A DNA stretch of 52,016 bases from an uncultured Bacteroidota bacterium. Lineage in GTDB: Bacteria > Bacteroidota > Bacteroidia > Chitinophagales > Saprospiraceae. The stretch is from contig CAIZLM010000107.1 of the NCBI GenBank assembly GCA_903933805.1, positions 1-52,016 of the forward strand. Direction: 5' to 3'. The position numbers and the translations under genes were made by a program. Within the stretch, counting starts at the first letter, position 1, and each line of letters starts with the position of its first letter. Below are positions 41,260-48,944 of the stretch, in pieces. A model generated the notes under the pieces. The model ran no database searches and was not told the origin of the DNA. It saw only the letters and a program-made list of their open reading frames with translations.

Positions 41260-42666
41260 TTAAAAATCATCGCCAAATGCGAAATCAGGCTTCCGCTCTG
41301 TCCACCGGCCCCGCGTAAAATCAGGAAATGCCTGTGGGGTGCTGCCTGTGGCAATACTCGCCTCAGAAAGCGGCGTGATGGCCAGCCAAGTAGCCGCATC
41401 GTACACGTCGAGTTGGGGTTGGATGCCGCGTTTGGCTGATTCCACAAAATGGTGAAATACAAAAAAGTCCATACCGCCGTGACCCGCTGTTTTGGCATCG
41501 TTGCCGTAACGCTTCCACAGTGGATGGTCATATTTGTCGAGCCACGCTTGGGCTTCTTCCCAGGCATGTGGCTTGGATTTTCCTTCAATGTGGAGACTTT
41601 GGTTCACGTCCATCCAGATACCGTTGGTGCCTTGTACCCGAAAGCCCAGCGAGTATGGGCGCGGCAATCCGGTATCATGGGAGAGCAACATGGTTTCGCC
41701 GTTGCTGGTTTTCAGGACCGTGGTGACGATGTCGCCAAGGTTGAACAGCACCTTGGCATTGGGGTGATTGGCGCCACCTTTGGGGTGATTGACAATGTAT
41801 TCGTGTAGGCCGCGGGCCTTGCTGGCGGTGGACGTGAGCGACACAAAACGGTTGCCGCGGTTGATACCGGTCATCATGGCAATGGGGCCAACACCGTGGG
41901 TGGGATAGAGGTCACCATTGCGGTGAACAGCGTGTTTGGTGCGCCATTTGGCTTCACTGAGACCTTTCTCCCCAAACTCCACCCCTGAGTTGTAGGCCGT
42001 GATACCATCGTTGAATTTGACACCGCGCAAGTCGTGCTGGTAACCGCCTTCCAGGTGCATTAGTTCGCCAAACAGGCCTTCACGCACCATTTGCATGACG
42101 GCCATCACGTCCCGGCGGTAGCACACATTTTCGAGGAACATGAGCGGAACACCTGTTTCTTCCTGTACATTCACCAACTGCCAGCACTCATCCAAAGAAA
42201 AACCACCACACACTTCAATGCCGACGTATTTTCCGGCACGCATCGCGGCCACCGCTTGCTGAGAGTGCCATTCCCAAGGCGACGCAATGATGACAGCATC
42301 CACATTTTTATCCGCCACCAAGTTCAGGTAGTCCTGGGGGCTTTTGTCGTACACCGTGGGCTTCTTCCGGCCCTTGTCAGCAATCATTTTCAACGTATCC
42401 GCAACCATGAGCGGATCCGGATCAGCAATGGCGGTGATCTCGCAATCGTCGCGCAGCATGGCAACTTCGACATGGCTCTGGCCCCGATATCCCGTGCCAA
42501 TAAAACCAAGGCGGATTTTGTCTTTGGGCTTTCCGGAAAAAATAGCGGGCGCCTCAATCGGTTGGTTTTCAGATGTTTCACTTTTCAACACCGTCGGTAC
42601 CGCCAGGGCCGCACCGGCCAAGGCTGTATTTTGGAGAAAAGAACGTCGGTCAAGTTTATTCGGCAT
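41260..42666 (-). CDS. Tat-exported Gfo/Idh/MocA oxidoreductase, GH109-like (alpha-N-acetylgalactosaminidase family)
   Basis: The 468-residue product begins with a twin-arginine signal (NKLDRRSFLQNTALAGAALAVP), so it is exported folded with its cofactor. A Rossmann domain follows with RLGFIGTGYRGQSHVEVA (NAD loop) and ITAIADPDP. Then come SPWEWHSQQAVAAMRAGKYVGIEVCGGFSLDECWQLV with the EVCGG region, and a C-terminal alpha/beta domain containing YPTHGVGPIAMMTGINRGNRF and GHGGMDFFVFHHFVES. These last blocks are characteristic of GH109, which uses tightly bound NAD+ in a redox-assisted glycosidase mechanism. Substrate cannot be read from sequence. The start at ATG 42666 directly precedes the Tat signal; the gene is divergent from trxA. 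Confidence 0.88.
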   Translation of the reverse strand: MPNKLDRRSFLQNTALAGAALAVPTVLKSETSENQPIEAPAIFSGKPKDKIRLGFIGTGYRGQSHVEVAMLRDDCEITAIADPDPLMVADTLKMIADKGRKKPTVYDKSPQDYLNLVADKNVDAVIIASPWEWHSQQAVAAMRAGKYVGIEVCGGFSLDECWQLVNVQEETGVPLMFLENVCYRRDVMAVMQMVREGLFGELMHLEGGYQHDLRGVKFNDGITAYNSGVEFGEKGLSEAKWRTKHAVHRNGDLYPTHGVGPIAMMTGINRGNRFVSLTSTASKARGLHEYIVNHPKGGANHPNAKVLFNLGDIVTTVLKTSNGETMLLSHDTGLPRPYSLGFRVQGTNGIWMDVNQSLHIEGKSKPHAWEEAQAWLDKYDHPLWKRYGNDAKTAGHGGMDFFVFHHFVESAKRGIQPQLDVYDAATWLAITPLSEASIATGSTPQAFPDFTRGRWTERKPDFAFGDDF

Positions 42667-42678
42667 ATTTTACGTAAA

Positions 42679-42708
42679 TTTGTTCGCTGAAAGGTCTTAA
42701 TAAATTTG
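42679..42708 (+). promoter_or_regulatory. Probable trxA promoter with two TAAATTTG boxes
   Basis: Two perfect TAAATTTG boxes lie at 42675-42682 and 42701-42708. The TTTG within the first (42679-42682) stands 18 nt ahead of the second, so it could serve as its -33 element. Transcription would then begin near 42715, about 53 nt before the trxA start. The spacing is one base short of the usual range, so this is tentative. Confidence 0.45.
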
Positions 42709-42767
42709 GATTACCAAAGAACTTTCACATTTAGGTACCTTGTGCACTATTATAGCCTTTATAACCT

Positions 42768-43073
42768 ATGACCGACTCATTCAAAAACCTCGTCCAGTCA
42801 GAAACACCTGTGCTGATTGATTTTTGGGCAACTTGGTGCGGCCCCTGCCGGGCAATGGCGCCGGTACTCGATGCACTCAAAGCAGACTTGGGAGATCGGG
42901 TACGCATCATAAAAATTGACGTCGATAAAAATACCGAACTCGCCGTTGAAATGAAAGTACTCGGCGTCCCTACCTTTATGGTGTACAAAAAAGGCGTACA
43001 ATACTGGTCAGAAGCTGGTACCTTCACCAAGGAATCGCTGAAAAAAGTCGTAGAAAGTATTGAAAAACAGTAG
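42768..43073 (+). CDS. trxA: Thioredoxin
   Basis: The 101-residue protein is a complete thioredoxin fold with active site WCGPC (C24, C27), preceded by the strand VLIDFWATW, and the cis-proline loop LGVPTFMVYKKG. It reduces protein disulfides in the cytosol and could serve as electron donor for ribonucleotide reductase and the redoxin two genes downstream. There is no signal peptide. Its last 14 bases overlap the TTG start of the carboxypeptidase gene, so it leads a tightly packed trxA-vanY-redoxin-nadC unit. Confidence 0.96.
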   Translation: MTDSFKNLVQSETPVLIDFWATWCGPCRAMAPVLDALKADLGDRVRIIKIDVDKNTELAVEMKVLGVPTFMVYKKGVQYWSEAGTFTKESLKKVVESIEKQ

Positions 43074-43905
43074 TTTAAAAGGCTGGCTAGCCCAGCCATA
43101 CAACAGATCGCACTGCGCTTTGTGCCTTTTCGTTTTCGCCATTGTTGGGTTGGGTTGTCAAGCAGACAGCACCAGTGCCCGAACAGTGAATGCTGCCGCC
43201 ATGGAGTCTCCCCCGCCCAAGCTGGATCCGACGCCCGCCGTGGACACCCGTTATTTATTGGGCAAATTTAACCCGGCCTCCCATTCCGATTTCGTAAGCG
43301 TCGGCAAACCCTATTCTGACAAGGCTGGTATGCTGCTTCGAAAGGAAACATTTCAGGCATTTGAAACTATGTGGAAAGCCGCCGCGAAAGCTGGTGTCGT
43401 GCTGAAAATAATTTCTGCCACCCGCACCTTTGACCAGCAAAAAGCCATTTGGGAAGGCAAGTGGACGCGTTTTGAAAAAGAGGCTCCGTTGCCCAAAGAC
43501 CGCGCCCTGAAAATCCTGGAATACTCCTCCATGCCGGGCTCCTCGCGCCACCATTGGGGCACCGATATCGACCTGAATGACCTGAATAACCCAACTTTTG
43601 AAAAAGGCGGTAAATACGAAAAAGTGTACGATTGGCTGCGCTTGCACGCCCGAGAATACGGTTTCGCGCAACCCTACACCGCTGGTCGAAGTGCCGGCTA
43701 CCACGAAGAAAAATGGCACTGGAGCTACACCCCACTCAGCAAGCCGTTCCTAGAAGCATACAAAAAAAACCTCCATGAATCCGATATCACCGGATTCAAA
43801 GGCGCCGAAACCGCTTCAGAAATCGGCATCGTTCAACACTATGTTCTGGGCATCAACGCTGAATGCCAACAACTTTCTACCCAACACCATAAAACATCCA
43901 ACTGA
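43060..43905 (+). CDS. M15-family D-alanyl-D-alanine carboxypeptidase lipoprotein (VanY/DacB type)
   Basis: From TTG 43060 the product has 281 residues. The next in-frame ATG is 47 codons later and would remove the signal, so TTG is preferred (another TTG inside the leader is possible). The leader CALCLFVFAIVGLGC is a lipoprotein signal with lipobox GLGC. The catalytic domain shows the M15 zinc signature S-x-H-x-x-G-x-x-x-D (S162, H164, G167, D171 in SRHHWGTDID) and the second half EKWHWSY with E217 and H220. Earlier blocks SATRTFDQQKAIWEGKW are also typical. The enzyme trims D-Ala from peptidoglycan stem peptides in the periplasm. It overlaps trxA by 14 bp and ends 2 bp before the redoxin gene. 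Confidence 0.9.
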   Translation: MKNSSLKGWLAQPYNRSHCALCLFVFAIVGLGCQADSTSARTVNAAAMESPPPKLDPTPAVDTRYLLGKFNPASHSDFVSVGKPYSDKAGMLLRKETFQAFETMWKAAAKAGVVLKIISATRTFDQQKAIWEGKWTRFEKEAPLPKDRALKILEYSSMPGSSRHHWGTDIDLNDLNNPTFEKGGKYEKVYDWLRLHAREYGFAQPYTAGRSAGYHEEKWHWSYTPLSKPFLEAYKKNLHESDITGFKGAETASEIGIVQHYVLGINAECQQLSTQHHKTSN

Positions 43906-43907
43906 CC

Positions 43908-44483
43908 ATGGCCTATACTGAATCATCCATGATGCCCTTGGGCACGGTGGCACCAGACTTCGAGTTGCCCGACCTCCTGCATGGCGGAACCGTTCGCCTC
44001 AGCAGTATGCCCCCCGCCAAGGCAACTGTGGTGATGTTTCTCTGTAACCACTGCCCGTATGTACTGTATATTAACCCGGAAATTATTCGGTTGGTCGCGC
44101 AATACAGCCCCCTTGGCGTTTCTTTCCTGGGGATCAACAGCAACGATGCAATAGCCCATCCCGAAGATGGCCCTGAACAAATGGGGCCTCATGCAAAAAC
44201 AGTAGGCTATGTATTCCCCTACCTTTACGACGAAACCCAAGAGACCGCGCGTGCCTACGATGCCGCTTGTACCCCTGATTTTTTTGTCTTCGACGGCACC
44301 ATGAAACTCGCCTACCGAGGCCAACTCGACCCCAGCAGACCCAAAAGAAATCCCATCCCCTGTACCGGAGAAGACCTCCGCGCAGCCTTGGACGCTATAC
44401 TGTCTGGGGGCCCCGCCAACCCAATTCAAAGACCTTCCGGCGGCTGTAATATTAAGTGGAAACAAGTGCCCGAAAAACCATAA
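43908..44483 (+). CDS. Cytosolic redoxin (AhpC/TSA-like thioredoxin-fold protein with CNHC active site)
   Basis: The 191-residue protein has no signal peptide. It opens with APDFELPDLLHGGTVRLSSMPPAKATVVMFLCNHCPYVLYI, where C46 and C49 form the CNHC motif seen in a distinct redoxin subgroup of Bacteroidota and other bacteria. Further blocks (FLGINSNDA, FPYLYDETQETARAYDAACTPDFFVFD, LAYRGQLDPSRPKRN) match the thioredoxin-like peroxidase layout. It probably acts as a thiol oxidoreductase or peroxidase fed by the TrxA encoded two genes upstream. ATG 43908 lies 2 bp after the carboxypeptidase stop; a second ATG 8 codons later (MMPLG) is possible. Confidence 0.88.
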   Translation: MAYTESSMMPLGTVAPDFELPDLLHGGTVRLSSMPPAKATVVMFLCNHCPYVLYINPEIIRLVAQYSPLGVSFLGINSNDAIAHPEDGPEQMGPHAKTVGYVFPYLYDETQETARAYDAACTPDFFVFDGTMKLAYRGQLDPSRPKRNPIPCTGEDLRAALDAILSGGPANPIQRPSGGCNIKWKQVPEKP

Positions 44484-44557
44484 CCCTCCGCCAAAAACTT
44501 TGTTATGCACTGCTTATTACCTGTCTTTATTACTCACATCCACCCACCAATACCATC

Positions 44558-45418
44558 ATGCGGCCTACACCCATTACCGATCAACAAATAAATGATTTCA
44601 TCCTGGCAGGACTCTATGAAGACGTCCGCGAAGGCGACCATACCTCTTTGGCCACCATTGAAGCCGATAGCCGCAGCCGCGCCGTGCTTAAAATAAAAGA
44701 TTATGGCGTTGTTGCCGGGGTGGAGATGGCAGAGCGCATCTTCCAACACCTCGACCCTACAGCCTCCATAACCGTCTCAAAACCCGATGGCAGCGATGCA
44801 GTGTACGGCCAAATTGCCTTTGAGGTATCCTGTAACACCCGCGCCCTGCTGCAGGCTGAACGGCTGGTTCTCAACACCATGCAACGCATGAGTGGTATTG
44901 CGACCCTGAGCAGCCGCTTCGCCTTTGAAGTCGGCGACTTGCCCGTAAAAATCCTCGATACCCGCAAAACTACCCCCCTCATCCGTTTCTTGGAAAAATG
45001 GGCTGTGAAAATTGGCGGCTGTGAAAACTACCGCTGGGGCCTCTACGACTGGATGATGATCAAAGACAACCACGTGGACGCGGCCGGCGGAATTCGCGCT
45101 GCCATAACACGTGCTCATTCCTACCAGGAACAACAAAACCTGCAACTCGACATCACGGTTGAGGTTAGAAACCTGGTGGAAGTGGAAGAGGTGCTGAACA
45201 TTGGTGGCATCACCCGTATTATGTTTGACAACTTCGAACTGCCCATTCTGCACGAAGCCGTGGCCGTGGTGAATGGTCGTTTTCAAACCGAAGCTTCCGG
45301 CGGTATCAACCTGTTTAATGTGCGAAAATACGCGCAAACTGGTGTCAATTTCGTTTCCGTCGGCGCCCTTACACACTCCGCGCAACCCCTCGACCTGAGC
45401 TTGAAAATTGTTGGATAA
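44558..45418 (+). CDS. nadC: Nicotinate-nucleotide pyrophosphorylase (carboxylating), quinolinate phosphoribosyltransferase
   Basis: The start at ATG 44558 gives 286 residues, the usual NadC length; 34 further open codons upstream do not resemble the family. NadC joins quinolinate to PRPP with loss of CO2, forming nicotinate mononucleotide in de novo NAD synthesis. Signature blocks are YEDVREGDHTSLATI, ALLQAERLVLNTMQRMSGIATLS, ILDTRKTTPLIRFLEKWAVKIGG, NYRWGLYDWMMIKDNHV, ITVEVRNLVEVEEVL, IMFDNFELP, EASGGINLFNVRKYAQTGVNFVSVGALTHS. The TRKT and KDNH active-site residues are intact. It lies 74 bp after the redoxin gene. A palindromic element has inserted at its stop codon (the flanking direct repeat covers the TAA). 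Confidence 0.96.
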   Translation: MRPTPITDQQINDFILAGLYEDVREGDHTSLATIEADSRSRAVLKIKDYGVVAGVEMAERIFQHLDPTASITVSKPDGSDAVYGQIAFEVSCNTRALLQAERLVLNTMQRMSGIATLSSRFAFEVGDLPVKILDTRKTTPLIRFLEKWAVKIGGCENYRWGLYDWMMIKDNHVDAAGGIRAAITRAHSYQEQQNLQLDITVEVRNLVEVEEVLNIGGITRIMFDNFELPILHEAVAVVNGRFQTEASGGINLFNVRKYAQTGVNFVSVGALTHSAQPLDLSLKIVG

Positions 45419-45421
45419 TAC

Positions 45422-45498
45422 GCAAATGGTGAGATTGCCACCGCTGAGATAAAAAATGGACCTTTTGGCCCAGGCTCTTCGACGACCTAAGTCGTTGC
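45422..45498 (+). repeat. Short-form palindromic element inserted at the nadC stop codon
   Basis: This diverged 77-bp copy runs from GCAAATGGTGAGATTGCC to CGACCTAAGTCGTTGC, with the internal block CTGAGATAAAAAATGGACC. Its flanks are GATAATAC (45414-45421) and GAAAATAC (45499-45506), identical at 7 of 8 bases, a likely target-site duplication. The left duplicate contains the nadC TAA. Confidence 0.72.
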
Positions 45499-45520
45499 GA
45501 AAATACACTTTATGAATAAC

Positions 45521-45598
45521 GTAACGACCTGGTTGGTCGCGTCTGAAACAATAAAATAGACCCTTTGGGGCCAGACTGCGTGATACCTGAGTCGTTAC
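45521..45598 (+). repeat. Short-form palindromic element with variant termini, upstream of the helicase gene
   Basis: This 78-bp copy starts GTAACGACCTGGTTGGTCGC and ends GATACCTGAGTCGTTAC. The outer 8 bases GTAACGAC/GTCGTTAC are perfectly complementary but differ from the common GTAACTGG/CCAGTTAC. Flanks TGAATAAC (45513-45520) and CGAATAAA (45599-45606) agree at 6 of 8 positions. It ends 17 bp before the helicase ATG, so it replaces the expected promoter-proximal leader. Confidence 0.8.
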
Positions 45599-45615
45599 CG
45601 AATAAACAAACACAA

Positions 45616-46896
45616 ATGGACTTTTCTGAATTGGGATTACATCCCGACGTGCTGGACGGTATTGACGCACTTAATTTTAAAACAGCCACGCCCATTCAGG
45701 CGCAGGCAATCCCCCTTATTTTACAGGGCCGCGACCTCATCGGCGTCGCACAAACAGGCACCGGAAAAACAGCCGCTTTTGTCCTGCCCATCATTGACCT
45801 TATCCTCGACGAACCCGAAAGTAAGTTTATCAAAGCGCTGATCATCGTGCCCACCCGAGAACTTGCCCTGCAAATCAACAAAGCCATCGAGGCATATTCT
45901 TACTTCACCGGAACCTCTTCCATCGCGGTGTATGGCGGTGGCAGTGGCGCCGATTTTTCACAAGAAAAAACAGCCCTGACACAGGGCGTGGACATTGTGA
46001 TCGCGACCCCCGGACGATTGATCTCCCACATGAGTATGGGCTATGTCAATTTTTCCAAACTCCGTTTTCTGGTGCTCGACGAAGCCGACCGCATGCTGGA
46101 CATGGGTTTCCAACCCGATCTGCTGCGCATCATCGGCATCACCAACCCCAAACGACAAACCATGTTGTTCTCCGCGACCATGCCACAAGGGGTCATGAAA
46201 CTCGCCAAAACAATGCTCCACGACCCGGCAACCATCAGCATCGCCTTGTCCAAACCTGCCGTGGGCGTTACACAAGGCGCTTACCTCGTCAGCGATGCCC
46301 AAAAAATCCCGCTAATGGTGGAAATTCTCAACGGCCGAGAAGGACAACGCATCATTGTTTTTGCTTCCACCAAACAGGCTGTTTCTAAGTTGTACCAAAA
46401 ACTGAAAAGCAAACGATACAACGTCGCTCAGGTCAGCAGCGACCTTGAACAGGAAGAACGGGAACAAGTAATGTTGCAGTTCAGAAACCGGGTTGTTGAC
46501 ATCATCGTAGCCACCGATGTGCTCAGCCGTGGCATCGACATTGATGGCATCGATCTGGTTGTTAATTACGACATTCCTCGCGACGCGGAAGATTATGTGC
46601 ACCGCATTGGCCGCACAGCCCGCGCAGCGCGTAAAGGCGAAGCCATCACGCTGGTATCGCCCGAAGATGGTTTTAAATTCAAAAAAATTGAAAAACTAAT
46701 CGACAAAGAGGTGCCCAAGTTGGCACTTCCAGCCAGCATCGGCGCAGCGCCCACGGAGGGCTCAACACTGAGAAGCCGAGAGCCACGCCGCCCAGCATAT
46801 CGGAAAGACGGGGCAAAAACCGGAGAACAAAAACGGGAGAATAAATCAAGCAAACCGCGCTGGCGCGACAAGCCGAAACCCAAGCAAGAAGGATAA
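45616..46896 (+). CDS. DEAD-box ATP-dependent RNA helicase (RhlE/DeaD-like)
   Basis: The product has 426 residues from ATG 45616; upstream codons come from the palindromic element. All helicase motifs are present: Q motif FKTATPIQAQAIP, I AQTGTGKT (45-52), Ia PTRELALQ, Ib TPGR, II DEAD (155-158), III SAT, IV IIVFAST, V ATDVLSRGID and VI HRIGRTAR. The C-terminal tail (about 375-426) is basic and disordered (RREPRRPAYRKDG-like, KSSKPRWRDKPKPKQEG), typical of RhlE-type proteins that bind RNA or ribosomes. Roles in ribosome assembly or cold adaptation are inferred. It converges on pyrD, with 24 bp between stops. Confidence 0.94.
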   Translation: MDFSELGLHPDVLDGIDALNFKTATPIQAQAIPLILQGRDLIGVAQTGTGKTAAFVLPIIDLILDEPESKFIKALIIVPTRELALQINKAIEAYSYFTGTSSIAVYGGGSGADFSQEKTALTQGVDIVIATPGRLISHMSMGYVNFSKLRFLVLDEADRMLDMGFQPDLLRIIGITNPKRQTMLFSATMPQGVMKLAKTMLHDPATISIALSKPAVGVTQGAYLVSDAQKIPLMVEILNGREGQRIIVFASTKQAVSKLYQKLKSKRYNVAQVSSDLEQEEREQVMLQFRNRVVDIIVATDVLSRGIDIDGIDLVVNYDIPRDAEDYVHRIGRTARAARKGEAITLVSPEDGFKFKKIEKLIDKEVPKLALPASIGAAPTEGSTLRSREPRRPAYRKDGAKTGEQKRENKSSKPRWRDKPKPKQEG

Positions 46897-46920
46897 ATGG
46901 TGGTGCAGGAGGGGTGGGGT

Positions 46921-47955
46921 TTAGCGTTCCAATAGGATGCGCTTAACCAGCCCCGGACCTTCATACACCAGTCCGGTGTACACCTGCACCAAATCTGCAC
47001 CCGCATCGAGTTTTTCACGCGCAGAGGCAGCCGAATCAATACCGCCCACCCCTATGATGGCAACTTCCGATCCCAGCTTTTGCCGCAAATAGCGGATGAC
47101 TGCTGTCGCGCGGGCACGTACAGGCGCACCGCTGAGCCCACCCATGCCCATCTCCGCCACAGCCGAAGCTGCGGTGTGCAGTCCTTCCCTGGAAATGGTG
47201 GTATTGGTGGCAATAATGCCCGCTATTCCGGTGGCAAGCACCAAATCAGCGATGTCGTCGAGCTGACTGTCGGTCAGATCAGGCGCAATTTTAAGGAGGA
47301 TGGGCTTGGAGGTTGGTTGTGCGTTGTTGCGGGCCTGCAACAAATACAGCAGGCGCATCAAGGGCTCTTTTTCCTGTAAATCACGCAGACCGGGGGTATT
47401 GGGTGAACTGACATTCACCACAAAATAATCCACCCAAGGAAAGAGTTTCGCAAAACATACCAAGTAATCCTCATCGGCAGCCTCGTTCGGGGTAGCCTTG
47501 TTCTTTCCGATGTTCCCACCAATAATCAGGCCTTCCGGAAGTCCTTTCTTGCGCAATTTTTCGAGCCGCGCGGCGAGGGCGTCCAAGCCTTCGTTGTTGA
47601 ATCCCATGCGGTTGATGAGCGCGCGGTCTGCCGGCAAGCGGAACAACCGCGGGCGAAAATTGCCCTCCTGCGGCACCGGCGTCACCGTGCCCACTTCAAT
47701 GAAACCAAAGCCCAAACAGGCAAGGCCTTCAATGTGTTTCCCATCTTTGTCGAAACCCGCCGCCAAACCAACCGGGTTCGGGAACGTGAGTCCAATGACT
47801 TTTCGGGCCAATTGCGCATCCTTTACACAGAATAAACGGGCCAATAACCACCGCGTGGGCGGGAAAGATGCCGCGAGGTCTAAGAAAAAAACGGTGATAC
47901 GGTGTGCTTTCTCCGGAGAAAAAGCAAAAAGGAACGGCTTGAGTAGGTGGTACAC
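46921..47955 (-). CDS. pyrD: Dihydroorotate dehydrogenase (quinone), class 2
   Basis: I place the start at GTG 47955 (VYHLLKPFLFAFSPEKAH, the usual class 2 N-terminus), giving 344 residues. The only in-frame ATG (48021) adds 22 residues, the first of which are encoded by a palindromic element. The enzyme oxidises dihydroorotate to orotate in pyrimidine synthesis, passing electrons to membrane quinone. Blocks visible are the amphipathic N-terminal helix, GLTFPNPVGLAAGFDKDG, FIEVGTVTPVPQ-GN-PRLFRL, INRMGFNNEGLD, GGNIGKNK, YFVVNVSSPNTPGLRDLQ (catalytic serine), LLKIAPDLTD, IATNTTISREGL, GLSGAPVRARAT, GVGGIDSA. The FMN- and substrate-binding residues appear intact. Confidence 0.94.
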   Translation of the reverse strand: MYHLLKPFLFAFSPEKAHRITVFFLDLAASFPPTRWLLARLFCVKDAQLARKVIGLTFPNPVGLAAGFDKDGKHIEGLACLGFGFIEVGTVTPVPQEGNFRPRLFRLPADRALINRMGFNNEGLDALAARLEKLRKKGLPEGLIIGGNIGKNKATPNEAADEDYLVCFAKLFPWVDYFVVNVSSPNTPGLRDLQEKEPLMRLLYLLQARNNAQPTSKPILLKIAPDLTDSQLDDIADLVLATGIAGIIATNTTISREGLHTAASAVAEMGMGGLSGAPVRARATAVIRYLRQKLGSEVAIIGVGGIDSAASAREKLDAGADLVQVYTGLVYEGPGLVKRILLER

Positions 47956-47992
47956 AGCGAAAAGAGGATGGTGGGTGAGCGTAAAAAAAATC

Positions 47993-48067
47993 GCAACTGG
48001 TTGGGTAGTCGCATCTGACAAAACATGGGCCTTTTTGGGTCAGACGGCGTGCCCCCTAACCAGTTAC
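47993..48067 (+). repeat. Short-form palindromic element overlapping the alternative pyrD start
   Basis: This 75-bp copy runs from GCAACTGGTTGGGTAGTCGC to GTGCCCCCTAACCAGTTAC, with central TCTGACAAAACATGGGCC. Flanks AAAAAATC and AAACATTT share only 5 of 8 bases. It lies in the divergent pyrD-fabG spacer, and the only in-frame upstream ATG for pyrD (48021) falls inside it. Confidence 0.8.
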
Positions 48068-48185
48068 AAACATTTAACAACGAAAGTAGCGTCGTTTGGC
48101 GCAAAAATACAACCATGTTTTATTAAACCATCGGAAGATTCCCCAACTTTGCCCGGTAACATCTTTTCACTTCTCTTCGTCACAT

Positions 48186-48926
48186 ATGAAACTATTGGAA
48201 GGCAAAATAGCGTTGATCACCGGCGGCTCCCGCGGTATTGGTGAAGCATTGGTACGCAAATTCACAGAACAAGGCGCAAAAGTGGCCTTCACATACGTGT
48301 CCGCCGGGTCCGCCGCCAAAGCGGAGGCCCTGGCGGCCGAACTGGGCGGCAGCACCAAGGCTTATCAGAGCGATGCCGGCAATTACACTCAAGCCGAAGC
48401 ACTGATCTCCCAGGTGGTGGCCGACTTCGGAAAACTAGACATCGTCGTCAACAATGCCGGCATTACCCGCGATACGCTCATGCTCCGTATGACAGAGCAA
48501 CAGTGGGACGAGGTGATCCAAACCAACCTTAAATCAGTGTTCAACATCACCAAACACGCACTTAAACCCATGATTCGCACGGGTGGCAGTATCATCAACA
48601 TGAGCTCGGTGGTGGGTGTTTTCGGCCAACAAGGACAAGCAAACTACGCAGCTTCCAAAGCCGGAATCATCGGATTTTCTAAATCAATCGCGAAAGAATA
48701 CGGATCCCGCGGCATTCGCTGCAATGCCGTGGCGCCCGGCTTCATCGCCACAGAAATGACCGATGCCCTCGACGAAAAAACCAAGGAAGGCTACCTCGCT
48801 TCCATCCCACTCAAACGACTCGGCTCTGGCGACAATGTGGCCAATACCTGTATTTTCCTCGCTTCCGATATGGGGGCGTACGTTACGGGACAGGTGATTT
48901 CGGTTTGTGGCGGCTTAAACTGCTGA
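48186..48926 (+). CDS. fabG: 3-oxoacyl-[acyl-carrier-protein] reductase
   Basis: The 246-residue short-chain dehydrogenase starts at ATG 48186; 30 upstream codons are unrelated. It reduces 3-oxoacyl-ACP with NADPH in type II fatty-acid synthesis. Motifs are the cofactor loop TGGSRGIG near the N-terminus, NNAGITRD, the catalytic serine in NMSSVVG, YAASKAG (tyrosine and lysine of the YxxxK pair), the PGFIATEMTD loop and the C-terminal YVTGQVISVCGG, which distinguishes FabG from many other short-chain reductases. It stands apart from other fatty-acid genes in this window and converges on the HsdR-N-like gene with an 18-bp gap. Confidence 0.93.
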   Translation: MKLLEGKIALITGGSRGIGEALVRKFTEQGAKVAFTYVSAGSAAKAEALAAELGGSTKAYQSDAGNYTQAEALISQVVADFGKLDIVVNNAGITRDTLMLRMTEQQWDEVIQTNLKSVFNITKHALKPMIRTGGSIINMSSVVGVFGQQGQANYAASKAGIIGFSKSIAKEYGSRGIRCNAVAPGFIATEMTDALDEKTKEGYLASIPLKRLGSGDNVANTCIFLASDMGAYVTGQVISVCGGLNC

Positions 48927-48944
48927 GAAAACGCGGTGCGCACT

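Noticed and set aside
47498-48244. A 248-codon plus-strand frame opposite pyrD and running into the element
   Set aside because: Antisense to conserved pyrD; arginine/serine-rich composition; it again includes the element-derived FLGQTACPLTSYK.
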